Assembly (NCBI RefSeq): GCF_007097365.1
Contig: NZ_VJZR01000001.1
Location: 310,001 to 374,000 of the forward strand
Reading direction: 5' to 3'
Source: Flavobacterium franklandianum
GTDB taxonomy: Bacteria > Bacteroidota > Bacteroidia > Flavobacteriales > Flavobacteriaceae
DNA length: 64,000 nucleotides
Below the pieces are notes generated by a model. It searched no databases. It saw only the letters and a program-made list of their open reading frames with translations, and was not told the DNA's origin. The position numbers and the translations under genes are program-made. Positions 1-7,041 of the stretch are shown here, in pieces (the first letter of the stretch is position 1; each line of letters opens with the position of its first letter).

Positions 1-876
1 GGCACTTTTTGTAGCGTAATATCCTTCGGCAACCATACTCATTTCCATCATCGCCGATTTTACGGTATAGCCTTTCCCGATCATATTTCCGAACATTCTG
101 TTTCTAGAAAAAATGGAATAACCTGTTACCAATAAGTCACCCAAATAGGCCGAATCATTGATGTTGCGTTTCATTTTGTGTACTTTTCTGATAAATTTTT
201 TCATCTCTCGAATTCCGTTACTCATCAACACCGATTGAAAATTGTCGCCATAACCCAATCCGTGGGCGATTCCTGCTGCAATGGCATAAATATTTTTGAG
301 CATTGCGGCATATTCGGTTCCAATGATGTCGTCAGAAATTTTGGTTTTAATATAATTCCCTGATAGATTTTTGGCTACAATTTTAGCTTTTTTGGCATCC
401 CCACAGGCAATAGTAAGATAGGACAAACGTTCCAGTGCCACTTCTTCGGCGTGGCAAGGTCCAGTGATTACGCCAATATTTTCAAAAGGAATATTGTAGG
501 TTATATTGAAATGTTCTCCAACAATTAAACTGGTTTCGGGAACAATTCCTTTGATGGCTGAGAAAATAACTTTGTCATCTAAACTTTCGGTAAGTTTTTC
601 TAATTCACCATTCAAAAAAGCCGATGGAATAGCAAAAATAATATAATCAGCATAAGCAACAGCTTCATTGATGTCGCTTGTTAATTTTAGTTTTTTTACG
701 TCAAATTCTACAGAACTTAGATAATTTGGATTGTGATGATACGTTTTAATATGTTCAATAGCGTCTTCATTTCGCATATACCAGGTAATTTCATTCAGAT
801 TTACACATAGCATTTTGGCAATTGCGGTTGCCCAACTTCCTCCGCCAATTACGGCAAATTTTAAATTTTCGGCCAT
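1..876 (-). CDS. gpsA: NAD(P)H-dependent glycerol-3-phosphate dehydrogenase, C-terminus cut by window edge
   Basis: Reduces dihydroxyacetone phosphate to sn-glycerol 3-phosphate for phospholipid synthesis in the cytoplasm. Read on the minus strand from ATG at 876, the protein begins MAENLKFAVIGGGSWATAIA, which contains the GGGSWATA dinucleotide-binding loop of GpsA. Further along are the family signatures FAIPSAFL, FSAIKGI and LKNIYAIAAGIAHGLGYGDN, the last containing the catalytic lysine. The frame stays open to base 1, so about 292 residues are present and roughly the last 40 are missing. A promoter-like TAnnTTTG box lies just upstream on the minus strand. The recognition is firm; only completeness is uncertain. 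Confidence 0.95.
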   Translation of the reverse strand, partial: MAENLKFAVIGGGSWATAIAKMLCVNLNEITWYMRNEDAIEHIKTYHHNPNYLSSVEFDVKKLKLTSDINEAVAYADYIIFAIPSAFLNGELEKLTESLDDKVIFSAIKGIVPETSLIVGEHFNITYNIPFENIGVITGPCHAEEVALERLSYLTIACGDAKKAKIVAKNLSGNYIKTKISDDIIGTEYAAMLKNIYAIAAGIAHGLGYGDNFQSVLMSNGIREMKKFIRKVHKMKRNINDSAYLGDLLVTGYSIFSRNRMFGNMIGKGYTVKSAMMEMSMVAEGYYATKSA

Positions 877-894
877 TTTTTTATTAGATTTAAT

Positions 895-926
895 CAAAAG
901 TACTTAAAAATACACTTATAAAGCAA
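895..926 (-). promoter_or_regulatory. promoter of gpsA
   Basis: On the minus strand there is a TACTTTTG box (895-902) with TTG (924-926) 21 bases upstream. This fits the Bacteroidota pattern of TTG, about 20 bases, TAnnTTTG. The gpsA start codon is about 19 bases downstream. Confidence 0.55.
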
Positions 927-1087
927 AAGTTAACCGCAGTAATGGGTTTTATACTTAAAGTAAAAATCTTAAAAAATATTTTTATTTTTACACAATATGT
1001 TTATTATCTGTACGTTATAGTATTTTAAAAATTGGTTATTTTTAAAATAAAGAGGTTGAATTAGTTAGTTTTGTTTTAGTATTTTGC

Positions 1088-1131
1088 AAAAAGGCGGTCT
1101 TAAGAGTAGTTTAAGAACGCCTTTTTATTTT
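1088..1131 (-). terminator. Rho-independent terminator after the YqhD-type gene
   Basis: A stem formed by AAAAAGGCG-GTCTTAA and TTAAGA-ACGCCTTTTT with a short loop lies directly after the stop codon at 1132. Both sides carry A/T tracts, so it could work in both directions, but only the minus-strand gene ends here. Confidence 0.7.
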
Positions 1132-2295
1132 TTAATAACTCATTTCAACTATTGATTTTAATTTTTCTAAAGTGATATTTTGTTTTTCACCCAGTGCTTT
1201 CCATCCTCTTTTTTCAAATCGATTGACTATAAAATTGGCTGCTTTTTCATAATCTTTGGTACATTCGGATAATTTTGTTTGCATTCCCATGGTATGAAAG
1301 AATTCAACCGTTTTTTTGATGGCTTCGTGAGCAATTTCATCTTCAGTTCCTGATAAATTAAAAATGCGTTTTCCGTATTGTGCTAATTTTCCTTTCTTGG
1401 TTTCGAACATTATACGATATAAATTTGGACCAATGATAGCCAATGTTCTAGCATGATCGATTCCGTATAAAGCAGTCAGTTCGTGCCCAATCATATGAGT
1501 AGCCCAATCTGAAGGAACTCCTTTTTGGATTAGTCCGTTTAAAGCCATCGTACAACTCCACATAAAATTAGAAGCCAATGCATAATCCGAAGGGTTTTCT
1601 ACTACTTGAGGACCCACTTGAATCAAAGTTTGCAATATACTTTCAGCAATTCGATCTTGAAGATAGCCTTCGTGAGGATAGGTTAAGTATTGTTCTAAAA
1701 CGTGAATGTAGGCATCCACAACTCCGTTTTGCAATTGTCTTTTTGGCAAGGAAACAATCACGGTTGGATCGCAAATAGAGAATTTTGGAAACATGGCAGA
1801 CCCACCAAAATCTAATTTTTCCTGAGTGGTTTTAATGGTAACCACGGAACCTGAATTCATTTCGCTTCCTGTTGCTGGCAAGGTTAAAACAGTTCCAAAA
1901 GGCACTACTTTTGAAATGTCTTTAAAAAGAATTCTCTTCAGGAGTATGTCAATTGGATTTCCTTCGAAATGCACGGCTGCCGACATAAATTTCACGCCAT
2001 CAATGATGCTCCCCCCGCCAACAGCAAGGATAAAATCAATTTTTTCTTCTCTAATTAGTGTTACAGCTTTCATCAAAGTTTCAAATTGAGGATTGGCTTC
2101 TATACCACCAAATTCAACTATTTCAAAACCAGATAATGCGGTCTTAACTTGTTCGTAAATTCCATTCTTGAAAATGCTTCCACCGCCGTAAGCCAGTAAA
2201 ATTTTTGCCCCATATGGAGCTAAAACGGATAATTTTTCTATTTGTCCTTTTCCAAAAACAAGTTGTGTGGGATTGTATAATTCGAAATTAAGCAT
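1132..2295 (-). CDS. iron-containing alcohol dehydrogenase, YqhD/BDH-type aldehyde reductase
   Basis: A 387-residue group III alcohol dehydrogenase, expected to reduce short-chain and toxic aldehydes with NADPH in the cytoplasm. Visible signatures are the nucleotide-binding AVGGGSIIDGVKF near residues 90-105, the metal-site region NGVVDAYIHVLEQYL (Asp and His ligands) near 185-200, and GHELTALYGIDHARTLAI near 265-285 (two further His ligands). The length is normal for the YqhD/butanol dehydrogenase branch. It lies 6 bases after a DJ-1/PfpI gene, so the two are probably one transcript. The pairing suggests aldehyde or methylglyoxal detoxification, which is inference. The exact substrate cannot be read from the sequence. 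Confidence 0.9.
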   Translation of the reverse strand: MLNFELYNPTQLVFGKGQIEKLSVLAPYGAKILLAYGGGSIFKNGIYEQVKTALSGFEIVEFGGIEANPQFETLMKAVTLIREEKIDFILAVGGGSIIDGVKFMSAAVHFEGNPIDILLKRILFKDISKVVPFGTVLTLPATGSEMNSGSVVTIKTTQEKLDFGGSAMFPKFSICDPTVIVSLPKRQLQNGVVDAYIHVLEQYLTYPHEGYLQDRIAESILQTLIQVGPQVVENPSDYALASNFMWSCTMALNGLIQKGVPSDWATHMIGHELTALYGIDHARTLAIIGPNLYRIMFETKKGKLAQYGKRIFNLSGTEDEIAHEAIKKTVEFFHTMGMQTKLSECTKDYEKAANFIVNRFEKRGWKALGEKQNITLEKLKSIVEMSY

Positions 2296-2301
2296 CGTTT
2301 A

Positions 2302-3069
2302 TTATTTAGCGTTTAATTGTTGTAATAATTTTTCGGCAACCAGTTTAGAAGAAGCTGGATTTTGTCCAGTGATTAGCAAACCATCTTCAACGGCATAGGG
2401 GTGCCAATCTTCAGTTTTGCTATAAATGGCCCCGTTTTGTTGTAAAACATCTTCCAATAAAAAGGGTACAATATTGGTCAAACCTACTGCTTCTTCTTCA
2501 GTATTAGCAAAACCAGTAACTTTTTTTCCTTTCACTAGAAATTCGCCTTTAATTTTCACATTTTTAAGAACTCCAGGCGAATGACAAACGAATCCAATAG
2601 GTTTGTTGTGGGTGTAAAACGCTTCAATCAAAGTAGCTGAATTTACATCTTCGGCTAAATCCCATAGTGGACCGTGACCTCCAGGATAAAATACTGCATC
2701 ATAATTAGCTTGATTTACTTCTGATAATTTTTTTGTGTTTTTTAATTTTTCCAATAAAACGGTATCTGTATCAAATCTTTTGGTATCCTCAGTCGCTGCC
2801 GATGGATCTTCACTTTTTGGGTCAATTGGAGGTTGTCCACCCAGCGGTGTTGCAATATCAATTAGCACTCCTTTATCTGCCAAGGCATAATAAGGGGCTG
2901 CTAATTCTTCTGTCCAAAATCCTGTTTTCTCTCCCGTGTTGCCTAATTTATCGTGACTAGTAACAACAAATAATACTTTTTTCATAACTTTTTTATTTTG
3001 TTTTTGTGCGGTAGCAGTGATGCAATTCAGTGTTAATATAGAAATGGCTAAAAAGGCTATTTTCTTCAT
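2302..3069 (-). CDS. DJ-1/PfpI family protein, Hsp31/glyoxalase III-like, with N-terminal signal
   Basis: A 255-residue member of the class I glutamine-amidotransferase-like superfamily. The nucleophile elbow is FVCHSPGVLKN, where Cys is followed by His as in Hsp31 and glyoxalase III-type proteins. GGHGPLWDL supplies the oxyanion-side glycine motif and EEAVGL a downstream acidic segment. The N-terminus (MKKIAFLAISILTLNCITATAQ) looks like a signal peptide or lipoprotein-like leader, suggesting export. A second Met at about residue 29 begins the conserved fold (MKKVLFVVTSHDK), so a cytoplasmic form from an internal start is possible. It is the first gene of a two-gene operon with the YqhD-type reductase and has a promoter and a perfect inverted repeat upstream. 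Confidence 0.85.
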   Translation of the reverse strand: MKKIAFLAISILTLNCITATAQKQNKKVMKKVLFVVTSHDKLGNTGEKTGFWTEELAAPYYALADKGVLIDIATPLGGQPPIDPKSEDPSAATEDTKRFDTDTVLLEKLKNTKKLSEVNQANYDAVFYPGGHGPLWDLAEDVNSATLIEAFYTHNKPIGFVCHSPGVLKNVKIKGEFLVKGKKVTGFANTEEEAVGLTNIVPFLLEDVLQQNGAIYSKTEDWHPYAVEDGLLITGQNPASSKLVAEKLLQQLNAK

Positions 3070-3085
3070 AATTGATTTGTTTATG

Positions 3086-3093
3086 CAAAATTA
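3086..3093 (-). promoter_or_regulatory. -7 box of the DJ-1/YqhD operon
   Basis: TAATTTTG on the minus strand, 17 bases before the start codon. No convincing TTG lies at the usual distance, which is consistent with dependence on an activator binding the inverted repeat at 3122-3141. Confidence 0.45.
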
Positions 3094-3121
3094 GGCTGAA
3101 TATGTTAGTAACGAAGGCTAT

Positions 3122-3141
3122 TTATCACAAGTTTGTGATAA
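3122..3141. promoter_or_regulatory. operator-like palindrome upstream of the DJ-1/YqhD operon
   Basis: TTATCACAA-GT-TTGTGATAA: two perfect 9-base arms with a 2-base spacer, about 30 bases upstream of the -7 box. The position suits a transcription-factor site. The regulator is unknown. Confidence 0.6.
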
Positions 3142-3176
3142 GTAATTTTCTAAAAGTATTTAAATTGATATTTCTA

Positions 3177-3285
3177 TTATAAATTATTATGGTCGATGTA
3201 TTCCCAAACTTTTTTTTTTAAAAATGTCCGAACATTTTCTGGTGTCTTCATTTTTTTTAATATCAGTCGATTAAAGTTTTTAGAC
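3177..3285 (-). pseudogene. decayed 3' fragment of a second nadD
   Basis: On the minus strand this stretch translates to a piece ending ENVRTFLKKKVWEYIDHNNL and a stop. The intact nadD at 32585-33166 ends with NVRPLLPEKVWEYIDHNNL plus three more residues. At DNA level, 3180-3215 differs from 32597-32632 at 3 of 36 bases by eye. About 35 codons can be followed and nothing of the N-terminal nucleotidyltransferase domain remains. It is therefore a remnant of a duplicated or rearranged nicotinate-nucleotide adenylyltransferase gene, not a functional gene. Confidence 0.8.
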
Positions 3286-3347
3286 AGAGGTAAAACGACT
3301 AGGTATCTTTAGTATTTTGAATCCCATCAAAATTGGTAACAGAAAAT

Positions 3348-3911
3348 TTAAAATTGATAAACTTCATTTGGAGTCACACAATAATCTAGTTTTACATCAT
3401 TTTCAAAAATACCATCAATTCTTTCTTCGGCTTCAAAGAAGGAAAGTCCTATTTTGACAGTTTCGGGTTTGCATTCCTTTAAGAATTTGTCATAAAATCC
3501 TTTGCCATAACCTGCTCGATGTCCCGTTTTGTCAAAAGCTAAAAGCGGCACAAAAACCACATCAATTTTACGAGTTGGAACTTCCAATCCATCAACAGGT
3601 TCTGGAATATTGTATTGGTTTTTCTTAATTTTGGTATTCTCTGTCAAAAGGAAATGCGTCATTTCTCTAGTTTCGAAATTACTTTTTGAGATAATAATTT
3701 CCTTGTCTTTTCCGGAAAGCAAATGCAAAATAAACTCAGTATTGACTTCTTTGTGTTCTGTAATGGGCAGGAAAATATGGAAATAGGTTTTCTCCCAAAT
3801 AGGAATCGTCAATACTTTATTGGCAATAGCCAAACTCATTTCCTCCAAATCTTCTTCGGAAAGTTGGTTTCGCAAGGCTTTGTATTTTTGTCTTAATTCC
3901 TTTTTAAGCAT
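3348..3911 (-). CDS. 5-formyltetrahydrofolate cyclo-ligase
   Basis: A 187-residue cytoplasmic enzyme that converts 5-formyl-THF to 5,10-methenyl-THF with ATP, returning a storage folate to the one-carbon pool. It has the N-terminal basic helix (KKELRQKYKALRNQLS) and the C-terminal family signature DKTGHRAGYGKGFYDKFL near residues 128-145, which binds ATP and substrate. The length matches the family. Its start overlaps the end of the preceding decarboxylase gene by 8 bases, so translation is probably coupled. The equivalent E. coli gene is ygfA/fau. Confidence 0.93.
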   Translation of the reverse strand: MLKKELRQKYKALRNQLSEEDLEEMSLAIANKVLTIPIWEKTYFHIFLPITEHKEVNTEFILHLLSGKDKEIIISKSNFETREMTHFLLTENTKIKKNQYNIPEPVDGLEVPTRKIDVVFVPLLAFDKTGHRAGYGKGFYDKFLKECKPETVKIGLSFFEAEERIDGIFENDVKLDYCVTPNEVYQF

Positions 3912-5142
3912 GAATCGTTGCTTTCAATTCGTTTATAAATGAAGTTAAATGTTGGACTTCTACGTGATCCATCAGCACAATTTTGTACCATTTATTGCCT
4001 TGATTGTGTTGTTGAGGAACCAAATCAAATTTTTCGGCGATTTCCTCTGGAATATATTGCGAATGAATGGTCACAATATTCATAAAAGGTTCTCTGAAAT
4101 ATTGGATGTTCAATTCGTCTAATTCGTGACACAAAAACTGAGTTCGCATTTGTAAAACACTCACTTTTTCAAACCAACCAAATGGGCCGTAGGTAAACAA
4201 AATCATCCAAACCGCAACAGCATTCGCACCAGAACGACTTCCGCAAAGTGTCAAATCCATTCCTTCTACATATTCGGCTTCTTTGGTCAAAACATTTTCA
4301 ATTAAGCCTTTTCGACAAACAAACACCCCAGTTCCGTAAGGTGATTGCAGCATTTTGTGCGCATCGATGGTGATAGAACTTATCTTTGGATTATTGAAAT
4401 TAATGGTCGATTTTTGGTTGCTAAACGGATAAACAAAACCTCCGTAAGCTCCGTCAATATGTAGTTTGTAATCGGCATTGTGTTTTTCTAGAATGGAAGT
4501 ATAATCATCGGGATTATCAACAGAACCAAACATTGTTGTTCCCATATTGGCAACAGCGATAAAATATTTTTTCCCGTTTTCTTTGGCTTTGATAATTTCA
4601 TTTTCCAAAGCTATTTTATCGATTTGTCTTTTTTCGAAAAAAACCGGAATTTTCAACCAATCCAGCATCAAAACGTTGGCGCCTTTTGCAATAGAATAAT
4701 GGGTGTCTTCTGACGCTAAGATGGCGATTTCATCTGATTTTGCCCCTTTTTGATGCATAAAAAAATTGCGATACATCCACAAAGCTTGAATGTTGGCCTC
4801 AGTTCCGCCAGGCGAAATATAGCCGTCAATTGAATCCGGTTCTGCTTTAAAAATATCAACAGCTATAACATTTAAAACCTCGCGTTCTATTTCCTGAGTT
4901 CCCTTAAAAGCTTTTTCTGAAGTTCCCAAAGTGTGACAACCAATGTGATTAGGATTGGCTACATAAGTTTGCAATGTAGGAGCGTCTTTCAAAAATGGAG
5001 CATCGTCATAAAATACTTTTCCGTCCAGTTTTGAGGCGGGATATCCTAAAGAAGCGTCATTAGAAAAGTTTACGTTTTCATCCAATGCTTTTTGAATTCT
5101 GTTTTTTCGTTCTTCTTGTGAGAGTTTTTTCCAGTAAATCAT
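3904..5142 (-). CDS. group II pyridoxal-phosphate-dependent amino acid decarboxylase
   Basis: A 412-residue PLP enzyme of the glutamate/histidine/aromatic amino acid decarboxylase family (PF00282). SPGGTEANIQALWMYRN near residues 108-124 is the phosphate and substrate region, LHIDGAYGG carries the Asp that contacts the PLP ring nitrogen, and SITIDAHKMLQSPYGTG carries the Schiff-base lysine. The product class (histamine, beta-alanine or another amine) cannot be assigned from these motifs. It is the first gene of a pair with the folate cyclo-ligase. A TAACTTTG box (minus strand, 5159-5166) lies upstream, back to back with the uvrC promoter. Confidence 0.82.
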   Translation of the reverse strand: MIYWKKLSQEERKNRIQKALDENVNFSNDASLGYPASKLDGKVFYDDAPFLKDAPTLQTYVANPNHIGCHTLGTSEKAFKGTQEIEREVLNVIAVDIFKAEPDSIDGYISPGGTEANIQALWMYRNFFMHQKGAKSDEIAILASEDTHYSIAKGANVLMLDWLKIPVFFEKRQIDKIALENEIIKAKENGKKYFIAVANMGTTMFGSVDNPDDYTSILEKHNADYKLHIDGAYGGFVYPFSNQKSTINFNNPKISSITIDAHKMLQSPYGTGVFVCRKGLIENVLTKEAEYVEGMDLTLCGSRSGANAVAVWMILFTYGPFGWFEKVSVLQMRTQFLCHELDELNIQYFREPFMNIVTIHSQYIPEEIAEKFDLVPQQHNQGNKWYKIVLMDHVEVQHLTSFINELKATIHA

Positions 5143-5203
5143 TGCTCAATATTTTTAACAAAGTTACTATAACTATTTACAATATTACCTAAATTGTCTC
5201 AAT

Positions 5204-5234
5204 TTGGAACTTCATATTTTTCAGACTAACTTTG
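5204..5234 (+). promoter_or_regulatory. promoter of uvrC, apparently giving a leaderless transcript
   Basis: TTG (5204-5206), 20 bases, then TAACTTTG (5227-5234). The uvrC ATG begins only 4 bases after the box, about where transcription should start. Confidence 0.6.
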
Positions 5235-5238
5235 TTAT

Positions 5239-7032
5239 ATGAACAACCCAACTCTCGAACTTCAAATTCAAACCTTGCCCGACGGCCCCGGAGTATATCA
5301 ATATTATGATAAGGAAGGGAAGATTTTGTATGTGGGCAAAGCCAAAAATCTTAAAAAGAGGGTTTCTTCTTATTTCAATAAAATTCACGACACAGCCAAA
5401 ACCAATGTCTTAGTCAAGAAGATTGTAACCATAAAGCACATCGTCGTTCCCACTGAAACCGATGCGCTTTTGTTGGAAAACAATCTTATAAAAACGCTGA
5501 TGCCACGATACAATGTTTTGTTGCGTGACGACAAAAGTTATCCTTGGATTTGCATTAAAAAAGAACCTTTTTCAAGAATTTTTTCTACTAGAAGATTGAT
5601 TAAGGATGGCTCGGAATATTTTGGACCTTACACTAGTTTCAAGACTGTGAGCACAATTCTAGAATTGATAAAAGAACTGTATCCACTGCGGACTTGTAAT
5701 TACGATTTGAGCAAATCAAATATCGAAAGCGGAAAGTTTAAAGTTTGTCTTGAATATCATATCGGCAATTGCAAAGGGCCTTGCGAGGGATTTGAATCTT
5801 TGGAAAATTACCAAAAAAAGGTTGATGCCATCAGGGAAATCCTGAAAGGAAACTTCAAGGAATCAATGAAAGATTTCAAAAAGCTAATGACTGATTTGGC
5901 TATTAAAATGCATTTTGAAGAAGCCCAAAAAATAAAAGAGAAAATAGAAGTTCTCGAAAATTACCAATCACGGTCTACGATTGTGAATCCAAAAATCACC
6001 AATATCGACGTGTTTTCAATCGTTTCTGACGAAAGTGCCGGCTTTGTAAACTTCTTGCAAATTTCTCACGGTTCTATTATTCGTTCCTATACTATGGAAA
6101 TCAAGAAGAAACTAGAAGAAACGGACGAGCAATTGTTGGAGTTGGCGATTATTGAACTTCGGGAACGTTTTCAATTATTGTCAAAAGAAATTATTGTTCC
6201 GTTTGCAGTTGAAGTGGGCGAAACCATAAAAGTTACCGTTCCGCAATTGGGCGATAAAAAACAAATTTTGGATTTGTCCATTCGTAATGCCAAGTTTTAC
6301 CGAATCGAACAATTGAAACAACTGCAAATTGTTGATCCGGATCGCCACGCCAATCGTATTATGGCGCAAATGCAAAAGGATTTACGATTACCGGTTGAAC
6401 CGCGACACATAGAATGTTTTGACAATTCGAATATTCAAGGAACCAATCCTGTGGCAGCTTGCGTAGTATTTAAAGATGGAAAACCCAGCAAAAAAGATTA
6501 TCGTCATTTCAATATAAAAACGGTTGAGGGTCCAGATGATTTTGCTTCGATGACCGAAGTGGTTTATAGAAGATACAAACGATTATTGGACGAAAAGGAA
6601 CCGTTGCCACAACTCATCATCATTGACGGAGGAAAAGGACAATTGTCATCGGCTTTGAAAAGTATTGATGAATTGGGGTTGCGCGGAAAAATTACGATAA
6701 TTGGCATTGCCAAAAGATTGGAAGAATTGTTTTATCCCGGCGATTCGATTCCATTGTATTTAGACAAAAAATCCGAAACGTTGAAAGTTATTCAGCAATT
6801 GCGAAACGAAGCGCACCGATTTGGGATTACACATCATCGGGACAAAAGAAGCAAATCAGCATTGAATTCTTCGATAGAAAGTATTCCTGGAATTGGCGAA
6901 AAAACTATGGAAACGTTGATAAAACATTTCAAAAGTGTTAAAAGATTGAAATTGGCAACAGAAAAAGAAATTTCGGACGTTATAGGTATATCAAAAGCAA
7001 AAAAAATTACCGACTTTTACAAAATCAATTAG
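5239..7032 (+). CDS. uvrC: UvrABC system protein C (excinuclease subunit)
   Basis: The nuclease subunit of nucleotide excision repair, making the 3' and 5' cuts around a lesion marked by UvrA/UvrB. The 597 residues show the GIY-YIG nuclease domain (GVYQYYDKEGKILYVGKAKN, about 17-37), a UVR motif in the helical segment near 200-235, the RNase H-like C-terminal nuclease (HIECFDNSNIQGTNPVA, about 392-408, and IIIDGGKGQLSSA), and tandem helix-hairpin-helix motifs at the end (IPGIGEKTMETLIKHF and ISDVIGISKAKK). The length is normal. The ATG lies 4 bases after the promoter box, supporting this start. The next gene follows after 9 bases. Confidence 0.98.
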   Translation: MNNPTLELQIQTLPDGPGVYQYYDKEGKILYVGKAKNLKKRVSSYFNKIHDTAKTNVLVKKIVTIKHIVVPTETDALLLENNLIKTLMPRYNVLLRDDKSYPWICIKKEPFSRIFSTRRLIKDGSEYFGPYTSFKTVSTILELIKELYPLRTCNYDLSKSNIESGKFKVCLEYHIGNCKGPCEGFESLENYQKKVDAIREILKGNFKESMKDFKKLMTDLAIKMHFEEAQKIKEKIEVLENYQSRSTIVNPKITNIDVFSIVSDESAGFVNFLQISHGSIIRSYTMEIKKKLEETDEQLLELAIIELRERFQLLSKEIIVPFAVEVGETIKVTVPQLGDKKQILDLSIRNAKFYRIEQLKQLQIVDPDRHANRIMAQMQKDLRLPVEPRHIECFDNSNIQGTNPVAACVVFKDGKPSKKDYRHFNIKTVEGPDDFASMTEVVYRRYKRLLDEKEPLPQLIIIDGGKGQLSSALKSIDELGLRGKITIIGIAKRLEELFYPGDSIPLYLDKKSETLKVIQQLRNEAHRFGITHHRDKRSKSALNSSIESIPGIGEKTMETLIKHFKSVKRLKLATEKEISDVIGISKAKKITDFYKIN

Positions 7033-7041
7033 CAAATCATA

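Noticed and set aside
178..363. 61-residue plus-strand frame
   Set aside because: It lies wholly opposite gpsA, which has clear motifs on the other strand.
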